Counted from the first letter of the stretch, positions 1 through 9,936 are shown. The stretch is DNA of 64,000 nucleotides from Polyangiaceae bacterium (GCA_947475525.1 CANJMI010000019.1:1-64000); one strand, 5' to 3'. The notes: generated by a model from the sequence alone, not told the origin. Made by a program: numbers and translations.

Positions 1-331
<331 letters not shown>

Positions 332-663
332 CTACAGTCTCGGAAGTATCAAAATTCAGCCGTGGTGCGCATCTGCGCGCTTGGACTCACCTTCACCCGA
401 CGGGCCGTGTCATTCGGGTGATGGCTTGGCAGTTGTTGAGCTGCCATGAGCGTCGCCTCGGACCACCGCGGTTTGCCCGCGTCCGACATCGAGATGCGGA
501 AGCGGAACCGAGGGCCAGAGACGTTCGAGTGGGATGCATACTCTAATCACGCCAAGTGCGCAATTGCCCAAGAAGGGCCGCATTTGGCGCGGTTGACGCT
601 CGCGCGGGCACGGCAAAAAAAGCGCGACCCCGGCTCCGGGGTTTCATTGTAGCGTCGGCTTGC
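332..663. other. Divergent intergenic region between RRM gene and lipoprotein gene
   Basis: A 332-base stretch with no convincing gene; the short frames in it have no family features. It must hold the promoter and leader of the leftward RRM gene. A perfect 7-base inverted repeat (cacccga at 394-400, tcgggtg at 414-420) lies in that leader region, and a second, stronger hairpin at 627-642 precedes the rightward lipoprotein. No confident -35/-10 pair was identified. Confidence 0.6.
615..644 (-). terminator. GC-rich hairpin next to a seven-base A/T run
   Basis: accccgg (627-633) pairs with ccggggt (636-642). On the minus strand the stem is followed, after five bases, by seven T's (621-615). It could be an intrinsic terminator for leftward transcripts leaving the transglutaminase operon. 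The five-base gap between stem and T-run makes this a weak example. Confidence 0.35.
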
Positions 664-1038
664 ATGAAGACCGTCGCGAGCGCGCTCTTGTCCGCTGGGT
701 TGCTATTGGGCTGCAGCGAAAAAGTGCACCGGGTCGAGGCCACGCTGACGGGCGATGCGGGGAAGTACCAAGGCTTCCCGGTGTGCATCGAGATAAGCTA
801 CCAGAACGAGAAATCGCTCGCGATTTATCCGGAAAACCTCTGCAGCCCGGAGACCGTCATCGGTGCGTTCGAAGTCAGTCTGGCGGCGCAAGCGGATGAC
901 CTCGAGTTCGATGTGTTCAACTCATCGGGTGACGTGTTCTTGCGCGCGAACACGATGGAGATCGCGGGCGTGGTGTCGAGCCGCAGCGAAGTCGAAGACG
1001 GCGACACGATGAAAATCGCGGTCACCGTGGCGTTCTAA
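664..1038 (+). CDS. Small predicted lipoprotein, unknown function
   Basis: 124 residues. The start at 664 gives MKTVASALLSAGLLLGC, a clean type II signal with lipobox LLGC at residues 14-17; an upstream in-frame start would bury the signal. The mature part is about 107 residues, rich in acidic and beta-branched residues, with two further cysteines (VCIEI and LCSPE) that could pair. No family recognised. Its last 17 bases overlap the 3' end of the leftward transglutaminase gene. A surface or periplasmic location is inferred from the signal only. Confidence 0.75.
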   Translation: MKTVASALLSAGLLLGCSEKVHRVEATLTGDAGKYQGFPVCIEISYQNEKSLAIYPENLCSPETVIGAFEVSLAAQADDLEFDVFNSSGDVFLRANTMEIAGVVSSRSEVEDGDTMKIAVTVAF

Positions 1039-2878
1039 TCGCTCGGGTGAGCCCATCCAGACGCAGCGCGACGCTCGCCTCGTCGCCACGATCGCCGTAC
1101 CGCAGCGCCGCATAACCGCGCAGGGCCTCGGCACACTCGGAGGCATGCTCCCGCAAGCTCTCGGTCGCGCCGACACGCTGCGCAAACGCCTCGACCGAAT
1201 CCTCCACACGGAGCTCGAGACCTCGCGCCGCAAGGGCCTCGGTGAGGCGGAGAAAACACGGCAGCGGCTGGAACGCGGTCCCTTTCCCTTGCCGCGCTCG
1301 ACCTTCGCGTGAGCGCCGCCAACGCAGCGCCGCGCCGAAGAGCACGAGCAGCACCGGCAGAGTGAGCGCCTCGACGACGGAGAGCCCGTCGAGCCACATG
1401 AAAAAGCGCGAACGCCACGCGCCGAAGACGTCGAGCAGCGCGAGCCCGAGCGGAGTCTCGCGTGCCTCGCCATACGCGGCTTCGCTCGACGGGGTCGGGT
1501 CGAACGTCCGCCAGTCGCCGACCCATGCCTCGACCCACGCGTGCGCGTCCCGTTCACGCACGATCGAATCACCCGAGAGCGGATTCTTCTCGATGACGCG
1601 ATAGCCGACGACGACGCGAGCCGGGATCCCGACGGAGCGCGCGAGCAGCGCCATCGACGCGGCGAAGTACTCACAGTGCCCTCCTTGTCCGGGCCGGAGA
1701 AATTCGACCATCGGATCGCCGTAGGGCGAACGCTCGAATTCGAGCGAGTAAGGGTGGTCACGTCGCAGTCCCGAGACGAGAGCCTCCAGCCGCGCCGCAT
1801 CGTCAGCGGAGGCTTGCGTGTAGCTGCGTGAAAGCGCGCGAAGCTGAGCCTCGAGCGAAACCGGAACGCGCACGTCGTCGAGCGACGGAGCATCGATGCG
1901 GAGGGCTCGCGTTTCACCTCGTCGAACGTAGACACGTGCTGCGGGATGGGCATCGATCGCATCGAGCAGGCCGAAGGAGTCCACCCGCCCAAGCCCGCTT
2001 GACAGCGCAAACGCTGACGTATCGAGCGGCAGGAAGTAGTGAGTCGGCTCGCCGTCGAGCCACTCGAGTTCGAGGACGTCCGGTCCGCCGAGCGTGGGCG
2101 GCGTCGAGAGGGACTCGACGCGGAGCTCGTCGCGCCACCATCGACCCAGCTCGTATCGATTGTAAACGACCCCGCGTAGGAGGTCGGCTTCCCCGCGAAC
2201 GCGCATCACCGGCTGGTTCGAATCGAGCAAGCCGCGCATCGAGCCAAGCCACAAGCGGTCTCCTACGCCAACCGCCGGTGGTCTCACCATCGCGAGCCGT
2301 CGCATGGCCCACCCGTGCCCGCCCGGCAGCGCCTGCGCGAGGACCCAGGTCAGCGACGCCGCCACGACGCCCATGAGAACGAGCGCCAACCCATGCCTGC
2401 GAACCAGCGCAACGAACGGCATGCTCGAGGGACTGGCGTGCCGACGAACCAGGAGTGCTGCACCGAGAAACGCGACGACGCCACTCGAGTAGAGTCCGCC
2501 ACCGGCGGTTCCACCGCACGCCATCAACGCAAGAAGTTCCAAGGCGAGCCCCACCGACTCTCCCCCGGCCGGCGCCGCGACGAATCGGCGCGCAACCGAG
2601 GCGGTGAGCGACGCCCCCGCGAACGCAGCCCAGCCGGTAGGAAGCTGGGCGGTCGCACCTGGCAAGCGCGGTAGGAACGTGGCGAAGAGCGCGGTCCCGA
2701 GGGCAACGACGAGGATGCCGAAACCTACCTGAAGGGCGGCGTTCACTGCCACACGCGAGCGAACCGGCAACGACGCGAGTGAGAGCAACATCAGGACGCC
2801 GGCGCACGCAGGGCTTGGGCCCAACCAGCCGTAGAGTCCAAGCACGATGAGTAGCGGCACGACCGAACTGCGGCTCAC
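1022..2878 (-). CDS. Membrane-bound transglutaminase-like protein (TgpA type)
   Basis: 618 residues from a GTG start at 2878, chosen because it overlaps the upstream DUF58 stop by four bases (GTGA). The N-terminal 175 residues carry several hydrophobic helices, as in the DUF3488 part of TgpA. A soluble transglutaminase core follows, with the full triad visible: Cys402 in GGHCEYF, His446 in DAHAWV and Asp460 in TFDPTP. One more helix sits near residue 520, and a cytoplasmic C-terminal tail resembles DUF4129. Family members sit with MoxR and DUF58 proteins, as here. The natural substrate of the family is generally unknown; peptide or cell-envelope cross-linking or hydrolysis is likely. Confidence 0.92.
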   Translation of the reverse strand: MSRSSVVPLLIVLGLYGWLGPSPACAGVLMLLSLASLPVRSRVAVNAALQVGFGILVVALGTALFATFLPRLPGATAQLPTGWAAFAGASLTASVARRFVAAPAGGESVGLALELLALMACGGTAGGGLYSSGVVAFLGAALLVRRHASPSSMPFVALVRRHGLALVLMGVVAASLTWVLAQALPGGHGWAMRRLAMVRPPAVGVGDRLWLGSMRGLLDSNQPVMRVRGEADLLRGVVYNRYELGRWWRDELRVESLSTPPTLGGPDVLELEWLDGEPTHYFLPLDTSAFALSSGLGRVDSFGLLDAIDAHPAARVYVRRGETRALRIDAPSLDDVRVPVSLEAQLRALSRSYTQASADDAARLEALVSGLRRDHPYSLEFERSPYGDPMVEFLRPGQGGHCEYFAASMALLARSVGIPARVVVGYRVIEKNPLSGDSIVRERDAHAWVEAWVGDWRTFDPTPSSEAAYGEARETPLGLALLDVFGAWRSRFFMWLDGLSVVEALTLPVLLVLFGAALRWRRSREGRARQGKGTAFQPLPCFLRLTEALAARGLELRVEDSVEAFAQRVGATESLREHASECAEALRGYAALRYGDRGDEASVALRLDGLTRAIRTPR

Positions 2879-4167
2879 AAGACCACCGCGCGGCGGCTCT
2901 TCACGGCACGCACCGTGACCACCGATTCCTCCGGGCCAATCGCCCGCGGGTGCGCGTCCGCGCCGAACCATGAACGCCCATCGAACACGCGCAGGAGGCG
3001 CACCGAATGTTGCCGGCGGGTCAATTCAAAGAGCAGCTCACGCCGGCGGAGGTCGCTACCCGTCGAGATGACGACCACCATCGAGAGTCGCCGCAGCCAC
3101 GGCTCACGCTCGCGCCAAAAACGGACTCGATCCGTGGCCGCATTGCGTTCGGCCGTTGCGAGGGCATCGAGCACTTGTTCGAGTACGCCACCGCCTCGGG
3201 GACCCAGCGAATGAAACCGAGTGCCAAGAACGACGCCGTCGATTCGCGCATCGCCTCGACAGGCCTGTGCGACCACACCCGCCGCGAGGGACAGCGCGGC
3301 TTCGTAGGCGTCCTCCGACGCGGTTCGGGGATCGTCATCGACGATCACTCCGACCTGCAACGAAGGCGCATCGCGGTACTCTCGAACGTGGGGCTCACCG
3401 CGCCGCGCCCAAGTTTTCGGGTGGAGGTCGCGAATGGGGTCGCCGCGCCGGTAGGGACGCACCGCAAAAAGCTCGAGCGACTCGCCGGTGCGGACCGCAC
3501 GCTGTGGTGCTCCGGAGGCGCCACCGACGCGAGGCACGAAGTCGAAGCGCGCGAGCTTCGCTATCGTAGGGACAACCAAGAAACGCACGGGGTGACTGCG
3601 AATGCTCGGACCAACAGCGAGTCCACCGGGGACGAGCCGCGCCGCAGAGAAGATGTCGAGTTGATGCTCGCCACGCGCGACGAAACGGGCGCGAGCCTCA
3701 ACGCGCGCGCTTCCGCCTTGGGGAATCACCGCGACCGAAGGGGAACGGGCCACCCAATGGCCGTCCCAAGGCAAGAACGGTCCCGCGATGCGCACGTCGT
3801 GAATCGGGGCGCGACTCGAGTTCGTCAGGACGAGCTCGAAGGTCGCAGCCTCGCCGACGGCCACACGGTGAGGCGCACGCGCATCGAGCGAAATTCCTCG
3901 CATATGAAAGGCAGGGCGCACGCAAATCCCCGCGATGACGAGCCCAACGAGCGCGCTCCAAAGGACGTAGATCAACGTGGTGTCGACGGACAATCCGGCC
4001 GTGCCGATGAACAACATCAACACGGAGAGCGTGCGCCCTTCGTCACTGAGCGCGGCATAGAGCCACCAAAACGGTGCCGCTGCCCGTCCGACCAAGCTTC
4101 GACGAATTCTCTCGCGGCCGTCGCGCGTGCTGGGGATGAGGATGTGGTTTAGCCGCGCGAGATTCAT
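2875..4167 (-). CDS. DUF58 / von Willebrand A-like protein
   Basis: 430 residues. Two hydrophobic helices (about 48-65 and 66-82) are followed by a beta-rich stretch. The DUF58 hallmark is at residues 239-255 (PYRRGDPIRDLHPKTWAR region), then a degenerate VWA-like fold starting near QVGVIVDDDP. It overlaps the MoxR stop by ATGA and the transglutaminase start by GTGA, so the three genes are probably co-translated. In related operons the DUF58 protein is thought to be a client or adaptor of the MoxR ATPase; that role is inferred here. Confidence 0.93.
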   Translation of the reverse strand: MNLARLNHILIPSTRDGRERIRRSLVGRAAAPFWWLYAALSDEGRTLSVLMLFIGTAGLSVDTTLIYVLWSALVGLVIAGICVRPAFHMRGISLDARAPHRVAVGEAATFELVLTNSSRAPIHDVRIAGPFLPWDGHWVARSPSVAVIPQGGSARVEARARFVARGEHQLDIFSAARLVPGGLAVGPSIRSHPVRFLVVPTIAKLARFDFVPRVGGASGAPQRAVRTGESLELFAVRPYRRGDPIRDLHPKTWARRGEPHVREYRDAPSLQVGVIVDDDPRTASEDAYEAALSLAAGVVAQACRGDARIDGVVLGTRFHSLGPRGGGVLEQVLDALATAERNAATDRVRFWREREPWLRRLSMVVVISTGSDLRRRELLFELTRRQHSVRLLRVFDGRSWFGADAHPRAIGPEESVVTVRAVKSRRAVVL

Positions 4168-5111
4168 CGCGGAACGGCAACGCGTGAAACGATCTCGGCG
4201 ACGACAGCCTCCATGCGGCGACCGCCAAAACGCGCTTCTTCGGTGGGGATCACGCGATGGGCAAATGTCGGCACCGCGAGCGCTTGCAGATCGTCTGGCG
4301 AGACGAACTCGCGATCGTCGAGAACGGCACGCGCTTGAGCTGCGCGGTAGAGGGCCAGCGCGCCGCGTGTCGAGACACCCAAGGCAAGCTCGGGATGACG
4401 ACGTGTCGCCGCCACGATCGCGAGGAGGTAGCGGCTCACGGGCTCCTTGACGACAACCTCGCGGACCGCCGCCTGCAGTCCGAGCAGCGTCGGCCCATCG
4501 AGCACGGGCAGCACGCGAGTGAGTGGGTCTTCGGAGCGCCTGTCCTGCAGCACACCGAGCTCCTCCTCGAATTCCGGATAGCCCATCGAGATTCGAAAGA
4601 GAAAGCGATCGAGCTGGGCTTCCGGTAGCGGGTAGGTCCCGTGAAATTCGATCGGATTCTGCGTCGCGACGACGATGAACGGCGAAGGCAGCGCAGTCGC
4701 CACGCCGTCAATCGTCACGTGGCCCTCGCCCATCGCTTCAAGCAACGCAGACTGTGTTCGAGGCGAAGCGCGGTTGATCTCGTCCGCGAGCAGGACGCTC
4801 GTGAATACGGGCCCGCGGTGAAACGCGAAAGAGCCCTTCTGAGGGTCGAGCACCTCAGTGCCGAGCACGTCCGCCGGCAAGAGGTCGGGGGTAAATTGAA
4901 TGCGCGCGAACGCCACGTCGAGAACACGCGCGAGAGCTTTCGCGAGGGTCGTCTTTCCGACACCCGGCACGTCCTCGATCAGCACGTGACCACCCGCGAG
5001 CACCGCCACGATCAGCCGATCGATCACTTCTGATTTGCCACGCACGACGCGGCCGAGCGACTCGCGGAGGCGAGCGAGCGACTCACGCGCGGGGAGCAAC
5101 TTCGTCGTCAT
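4164..5111 (-). CDS. MoxR-family AAA+ ATPase
   Basis: 315 residues. Walker A is GVGKTT (residues 50-55) and Walker B is VLLADE (106-111). Sensor 1 lies in VVATQNPIE, and the C-terminal lid has the usual RFGGRR arginine region. MoxR ATPases act as chaperones that mature VWA-domain partners, and the next gene encodes such a partner (DUF58). First gene of a three-gene operon running leftward to 1022. Length and motif spacing are normal for the family. Confidence 0.96.
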   Translation of the reverse strand: MTTKLLPARESLARLRESLGRVVRGKSEVIDRLIVAVLAGGHVLIEDVPGVGKTTLAKALARVLDVAFARIQFTPDLLPADVLGTEVLDPQKGSFAFHRGPVFTSVLLADEINRASPRTQSALLEAMGEGHVTIDGVATALPSPFIVVATQNPIEFHGTYPLPEAQLDRFLFRISMGYPEFEEELGVLQDRRSEDPLTRVLPVLDGPTLLGLQAAVREVVVKEPVSRYLLAIVAATRRHPELALGVSTRGALALYRAAQARAVLDDREFVSPDDLQALAVPTFAHRVIPTEEARFGGRRMEAVVAEIVSRVAVPR

Positions 5112-5147
5112 GTTCGTTCTCGGTCGCAGAGAGCGCGCTCGCCGAAG

Positions 5148-6083
5148 CTACGCGCGAGGCACGGTGCGGTCGAGCCAAGCTACGAGATCGGCGATGACTT
5201 CCGCCTTGTTCGTCTCGTTCAAGAGTTCGTGACGCGCTCCCGGGTAGAGCTTCAGCTCGACCTTCGAGAGGCCGGCGCCACGCAGGCTCGCGACGAGACT
5301 TTTGGCGCCTTTTCCCATCAGACCCACCGGGTCGCGATCACCGGAGACGACGAAGATCGGGCGGGCTTTTGGGATGCGCGCAAGGTTTTCGGGCTTCGTC
5401 AGCGTCGGCAACGCGTCGAGCATGTCGACCCAAGTCTGGACCGTCACCATGAAGCCGCACAGCGGATCGGCAACGTAGGCGTCGACCTCATGCTCGTCGC
5501 GCGAGACCCAGTCGAACGCGGTGCGATTCGGGCGGAAGTTCGTGTTGAAGTCCTCGAACGAAAGCTTGTTCAAGAGCTGGCTGCGACCACGCTTGCCGAG
5601 GCGTGCACGCTCGACCCGTGCCACGAGACGACCCGCCTGCGCGATGGGCTGCGGTTTGCCGTTCGACGCCACGAGCACGACCGCGTCCACGTCGGTCGGG
5701 TGCGCGAAATTGAGATTCTGCGCGAGAAAAGAGCCCATCGAGTGTCCGAGCACGATCACCGGCACGCCGGGATGGGCGGCCGCGGCGTGACGGTTGACGC
5801 GATGGAGGTCATCGACCGCCTTGGTCCACGCGTCCTCGTCCGCCATGTGCCCGACCTCCTCGCCGGGCCTTACGCTTTTGCCGTGCCCGCGATGATCGTG
5901 CGCCACGACGAAGTACCCCTTCGCGACGAGCGCTTCGGCGAGATGCGCATAGCGGAGCGCGTATTCAGCCATGCCGTGGGCAACCTGAACGACCGCGCGC
6001 GGTTTCGCTTCCGGCGACCACGTGTAGCCGTGAAGAACGAGGCCATCTGCCGCCGTCAGGTGAAACGTCTCGCTCGTGGTCAT
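5148..6083 (-). CDS. Alpha/beta hydrolase, monoacylglycerol-lipase-like (serine aminopeptidase S33 fold)
   Basis: 311 residues. The ATG at 6083 was chosen because the upstream extension looks non-coding and the N-terminus MTTSETFHL fits the family. The oxyanion region is AHGMAEYALRY, followed by DHRGHGKS (63-70). The nucleophile elbow is GHSMG with Ser115, the acid is in GDRDPVG (Asp251 or nearby) and the base is His285 in GARHELLNE. This set matches bacterial monoglyceride lipases and lysophospholipases. The exact acyl substrate cannot be told. It appears to be transcribed alone, just upstream of the MoxR operon on the same strand. Confidence 0.92.
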   Translation of the reverse strand: MTTSETFHLTAADGLVLHGYTWSPEAKPRAVVQVAHGMAEYALRYAHLAEALVAKGYFVVAHDHRGHGKSVRPGEEVGHMADEDAWTKAVDDLHRVNRHAAAAHPGVPVIVLGHSMGSFLAQNLNFAHPTDVDAVVLVASNGKPQPIAQAGRLVARVERARLGKRGRSQLLNKLSFEDFNTNFRPNRTAFDWVSRDEHEVDAYVADPLCGFMVTVQTWVDMLDALPTLTKPENLARIPKARPIFVVSGDRDPVGLMGKGAKSLVASLRGAGLSKVELKLYPGARHELLNETNKAEVIADLVAWLDRTVPRA

Positions 6084-6169
6084 TGCGGTTCGATATCCTC
6101 CTATCGTCCGAGAGGAAAGCCCCGAACGTGCCCGATATCGGTTCACCGGGGACGAGCTAGGATGATCGC

Positions 6170-7327
6170 GTGACTCTGCGCAACGATGCCCCGCGCTCCA
6201 TCTTCGAGTTCGCACCGAACCTCGAAGCGGCCCTTCCCTGGGTGCGGCTCGCGGATCTCCCAACCCCCGTGCGGCACCTCGCGAAGCTCGAGCATGCGCT
6301 CGGCGCGGGCGGGGAACTCTTTCAGAAATGCGATGACGTCACCTCACCTTTGTACGGAGGAAACAAGGTGCGTACACTCGAGATTCTCCTCGGTGACGCG
6401 GTCCGACGCGGCTCCACTCACGTGTTCTCCACGGGCGCTTACGGCTCGAATCACGCCGCCGCGACAATCCTGCACGCGCCGCGCGTGGGGCTCACTGCCG
6501 GCGCCTTGCTCTACCCACAGCCGGAGAGCCGTTCGTCGCACGCCAACCTGCGGCTCGTGCTCGACCGCGCGAGCGCCGAGGTTCACGGCCTCGCCCATTG
6601 GTCCGCGTTGCCTTTCGGAATGTGGGCTCATGCCCGCGCGGCACGGCGGTCCGGCAAGCGCGCAACGCTCATGATGCCCGGCGGAGCCACGCCACTCGGG
6701 GCGATTGGGTATGTATCGGCCGCGCTCGAGCTCGCAACACAAGTGCACGCAGGCGAGCTCCCACCACCGAGCGCGATCGTCGTTGCGGCGGGCTCGAACT
6801 GCACGACAGCAGGGCTTTTGGTTGGCATTGCGCTCGCGGTCCGACGCGGCTTGGGGTTCACACAGAACGGCGTAGCGAAGCCACCGCGGCTCGTTGCGGT
6901 GCGGGTCACACCCTGGCCGGTGACGAGCCGCTTTCGAGTACTCGGCCTCGCGCAGGCAACGTCAGAGCTTCTCGCGACGCTCGCGGGAGACGCAAAACTC
7001 GCATGCAGAAAAAGCGAGCTTGCGGCACTGCTCGAGCTCGACGGCAGTGAGCTCGGCTCGGGGTACGGCATCGGCACCGAGGCCGGACGCGAGGCCGCGC
7101 GCTTGTGGCATGACTACACGCACGCGCCGCTCGAGCTCACCTACAGCGGCAAGTCTGCGGCCGCCGCGCTCGCGAGGCTCCGCGCGAAGCTGCCGGGTCC
7201 GCTCGTGTACTGGGCCACCAAATCGAGCGCCCCACTGCCCGCGGTGAGCGAGCACCTCCCCGAGGACGTCCCCGAACGCATGCGTCGCTGGCTCGCCCGA
7301 GCCGAAAAGAGCGAAGCCGGATCGTGA
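6170..7327 (+). CDS. PLP-dependent D-cysteine desulfhydrase / ACC deaminase-like enzyme
   Basis: 385 residues from GTG at 6170, preceded by a weak aggat ribosome site. The PLP lysine is Lys66 in YGGNKVRTLE, the family hallmark. The Ser-Asn-His substrate loop is at 93-95 (GAYGSNHAA), and the C-terminal TYSGKSAAA segment matches the family's end of the active site. Enzymes of this group cleave D-cysteine or 1-aminocyclopropane-1-carboxylate, giving ammonia and a keto acid. Which substrate applies is not decidable from motifs alone. It is longer than the usual ~330 residues. It probably starts a short rightward unit with ggt. Confidence 0.88.
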   Translation: MTLRNDAPRSIFEFAPNLEAALPWVRLADLPTPVRHLAKLEHALGAGGELFQKCDDVTSPLYGGNKVRTLEILLGDAVRRGSTHVFSTGAYGSNHAAATILHAPRVGLTAGALLYPQPESRSSHANLRLVLDRASAEVHGLAHWSALPFGMWAHARAARRSGKRATLMMPGGATPLGAIGYVSAALELATQVHAGELPPPSAIVVAAGSNCTTAGLLVGIALAVRRGLGFTQNGVAKPPRLVAVRVTPWPVTSRFRVLGLAQATSELLATLAGDAKLACRKSELAALLELDGSELGSGYGIGTEAGREAARLWHDYTHAPLELTYSGKSAAAALARLRAKLPGPLVYWATKSSAPLPAVSEHLPEDVPERMRRWLARAEKSEAGS

Positions 7328-7364
7328 ACCCGAGACGCCCCAAGGCTTGCTACCGTCGCGAACG

Positions 7365-9128
7365 ATGCGTGCCCACGTCTCCCTCGGTCTCGGTCTCGCG
7401 CTCGTCCTCTCGGCTTTCGCGTGCGGACCGCAGCCTGCTGCATTTCATGCAAAAACGCTGGCCACGCGCGTCGTGCGCACGCGACCGGCCGGCATCGAAG
7501 ACCTCCCGCGGGTCGCGCTCGGCACCCACGGCGCCGTCGCCTCCCAAGAGCGACTCGCAACCGAAGTCGGCGTCGCGACGTTGCGCCGCGGGGGCAATGC
7601 GGTCGATGCGGCAATCGCCGTAGGTTTCGCGCTCGCGGCGACGCACGCGCCAGCCGGCAATATCGGAGGCGGCGGCTTCATGGTCGTTCGTCTCGCCGAT
7701 GGAACGGCAGTCGCGTTCGATTTTCGAGAGACCGCACCGGGCGCAGCGTCGCGCGACATGTACCTCGACTCGGCGGGTCAGCCGACGAAGGACAGCCTCG
7801 CCGGCCCGCGCGCAGCGGGGATCCCAGGTACCGTCGCCGGGTTCGCGCTTGCCCATCGCCGATTTGGTTCGTTGCCTTGGCGCGAGCTCGTCCTCCCCGC
7901 AGCCGAGCTCGCGCGCGAACACGAGGTCGACGCGTTCGAGGCGCTAAACCTCGACAAGGGACGAATCGCAATGAAATTGGCGGGTTTCGATGCATCGGCT
8001 CGCAACTACGAGAAGCCCGACGGCACGGCGTTTGTGGCCGGCGACCGTTGGCCGCAGCCCGAACTCCAGAAGACGCTTCTTCAAATCGCGCTCGACCCCG
8101 ACGCGCTCTATCGAGGCGCGCTCGCGACGCAATTGGTCCAGGGCGTGCGCGAAGCTGGTGGCATTTGGACCGCGGCCGACCTCGCCAATTACCGGGCCGT
8201 CGAGCGCGAGCCGATGCGCTTCTCCTACCGAGGCCACGAGCTCGTCACGATGCCACTACCTTCTGCCGGGGGCATCGTCATGCGGCAGATCCTGCTCGGC
8301 TGCGAACAGCTCCAGGTCACGCGTCACCCGTGGCACAGCGTCGACGAAGTGCACCTTTACGCGGAGGTCGCGCGCCGCGCTTATGCGGACAGAAACGCGC
8401 TCCTCGGCGATCCGGGTTTCGTCAGCGCGCCCGTGGTCCAGTTGACCGACTCGACGTACATCGCGAAGCGCATGGCCGACATCGATCCGACCCACGCGAC
8501 GCCTTCGTCCTCGATTGGTCCCGGCATCGCCGCAGCTCATGAATCGCCACAAACGACTCACTATTCGGTCATCGACGAAGTCGGCAACGCCGTCTCGACG
8601 ACCTACACGTTGAACGCGTCTTTCGGCGCGAAGTTCGTCGTGCCGGGGACGGGCGTGCTCTTGAACGACGAGATGGACGACTTCTCGGTCAAGCCCGGCT
8701 CGGCCAATCTCTACGGCCTCGTGCAGAGCGAGCCCAACGCGATAGCTCCGGGCAAACGCATGTTGAGCAGCATGACGCCGACGATCGTACTGAAAGACGG
8801 CAAGGTGCGCGCCGTCCTCGGCTCGCCTGGCGGGCCTACGATCACGACGACCGTCGTCCAACTCACGCGCGCGCTTCTCGACTACGGCATCCCGCTCGAC
8901 GTTGCGGTCGCGGCTCCGCGCATCCACCACCAGTGGCTGCCCGACTCGCTCGCCGCGGAGCGTGGAACCCCCGTCGAGTTGCTCGAAGGGTTGCGAGCGC
9001 GGGGCCACACCATCGAGGTGCGCGAGCGCATCGGCAACGCGAACGTGATCGAGGTCTGTCCGACGACGCACGGCTTTCGCGCGGTGGCCGACGTGGCACG
9101 CGGAGGAGCGGCCGCTCTCGCCTACTGA
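7365..9128 (+). CDS. ggt: Gamma-glutamyltransferase (lipoprotein form)
   Basis: 587 residues. The ATG at 7365 gives MRAHVSLGLGLALVLSAFAC, a lipoprotein signal ending at Cys20, so the enzyme is likely anchored in the periplasm or outer membrane. The proenzyme is cleaved autocatalytically before the nucleophilic threonine, here Thr397 of QTTHYSVID. Downstream YTLNASFGAKF, NDEMDDFS and a PLPSAGG-like segment are the usual GGT landmarks. It cleaves glutathione and other gamma-glutamyl compounds. The gene begins 38 bases after the PLP enzyme and may share its transcript; both could serve in sulfur amino acid salvage, which is inference. Confidence 0.95.
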   Translation: MRAHVSLGLGLALVLSAFACGPQPAAFHAKTLATRVVRTRPAGIEDLPRVALGTHGAVASQERLATEVGVATLRRGGNAVDAAIAVGFALAATHAPAGNIGGGGFMVVRLADGTAVAFDFRETAPGAASRDMYLDSAGQPTKDSLAGPRAAGIPGTVAGFALAHRRFGSLPWRELVLPAAELAREHEVDAFEALNLDKGRIAMKLAGFDASARNYEKPDGTAFVAGDRWPQPELQKTLLQIALDPDALYRGALATQLVQGVREAGGIWTAADLANYRAVEREPMRFSYRGHELVTMPLPSAGGIVMRQILLGCEQLQVTRHPWHSVDEVHLYAEVARRAYADRNALLGDPGFVSAPVVQLTDSTYIAKRMADIDPTHATPSSSIGPGIAAAHESPQTTHYSVIDEVGNAVSTTYTLNASFGAKFVVPGTGVLLNDEMDDFSVKPGSANLYGLVQSEPNAIAPGKRMLSSMTPTIVLKDGKVRAVLGSPGGPTITTTVVQLTRALLDYGIPLDVAVAAPRIHHQWLPDSLAAERGTPVELLEGLRARGHTIEVRERIGNANVIEVCPTTHGFRAVADVARGGAAALAY

Positions 9129-9132
9129 GTCG

Positions 9133-9870
9133 TCAGCGCAGCGTCACGCCGGCTTGAGCGAGGTCCGCTTCAGCGGCGGCAGCCCAATCTCGGTTCGCGC
9201 GAGGACTCGCGGGGCTCGGGTGCAACATGCAGCCAACGTCGACGCCGCGACCTTCTAGCGCACGCCGCGCCGCATCCCGCGCAAAGTTACCGACGCCGAT
9301 CACGAGCCGCGGAGAGAGCGCTGCAACGGTCTGACGGAGGGCTTCGTCGCAACGAGCGAGCAATGGCGCGCGCTCCGCAAGCGGAAGTTTGTCGGGCGTA
9401 CGGTTTCTGCCCGACTCCTCGATGAACGCGAGCGGGCAGTAATTCATCACGAAAAACCGCTCGAAAAATCGCTCGGGTGTCCCGTAACGCGCCTTCGCCC
9501 AACCCCAAAATCGCGTGCCACTGACCTCCGCGCGGGTGGATTCGAAGCCCAGCACCGGACGCTTCGGATGCTCGATCGCGGGCTTGCCTACCTTGGTCTC
9601 GATCCCGAGGAAGTCGCGGACCATCGCGACGTCGCCAAACGGAACCCCGCACTGAGCCATGCCGAACGGTCCCGGGTTCATGCCGAGCAACACAATCTCG
9701 CGGGCACCCTGACCGAACCTGTCGAGGTACTCGGCGTGCGCGTCCCATGCGTAGGCGAGCGGGTTGTAGACGTACGCCACCGGATAAGCGAACGACAGTC
9801 GGTCGAGATCGCGTGTGAGCGCCGTTGCGATCGGGCGCAGAGGGGACAGCGCGGACTTTGGCGGTGACAC
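9133..9870 (-). CDS. SMUG1-type single-strand-selective uracil-DNA glycosylase
   Basis: 245 residues. The signature GMNPGPFGMAQ (starting near residue 63) with the following GVPFGDV is characteristic of SMUG1 and distinguishes it from family 1 UDGs. A C-terminal HPSPASPRAN motif supplies the DNA-intercalating and catalytic His region. SMUG enzymes remove uracil and oxidised pyrimidines during base excision repair. They are well known in animals and found patchily in bacteria. The gene is convergent with ggt (gap of four bases) and divergent from bcp. Confidence 0.92.
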   Translation of the reverse strand: MSPPKSALSPLRPIATALTRDLDRLSFAYPVAYVYNPLAYAWDAHAEYLDRFGQGAREIVLLGMNPGPFGMAQCGVPFGDVAMVRDFLGIETKVGKPAIEHPKRPVLGFESTRAEVSGTRFWGWAKARYGTPERFFERFFVMNYCPLAFIEESGRNRTPDKLPLAERAPLLARCDEALRQTVAALSPRLVIGVGNFARDAARRALEGRGVDVGCMLHPSPASPRANRDWAAAAEADLAQAGVTLR

Positions 9871-9936
9871 GAGCCCGCGAGTTTGCGCGTCGCGCGGTGT
9901 TATAGCGAGAGCTCACATTCAAGGAGGAACGGAAAC

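Noticed and set aside
1242-4152. Long plus-strand frames opposite the MoxR/DUF58/transglutaminase operon
   Set aside because: The three minus-strand proteins have all expected motifs and overlapping starts and stops; the opposite frames do not.
7421-8542. A 373-codon frame overlapping ggt in another frame
   Set aside because: The translation is Arg-rich and lacks any family motif, while ggt is complete in its frame.
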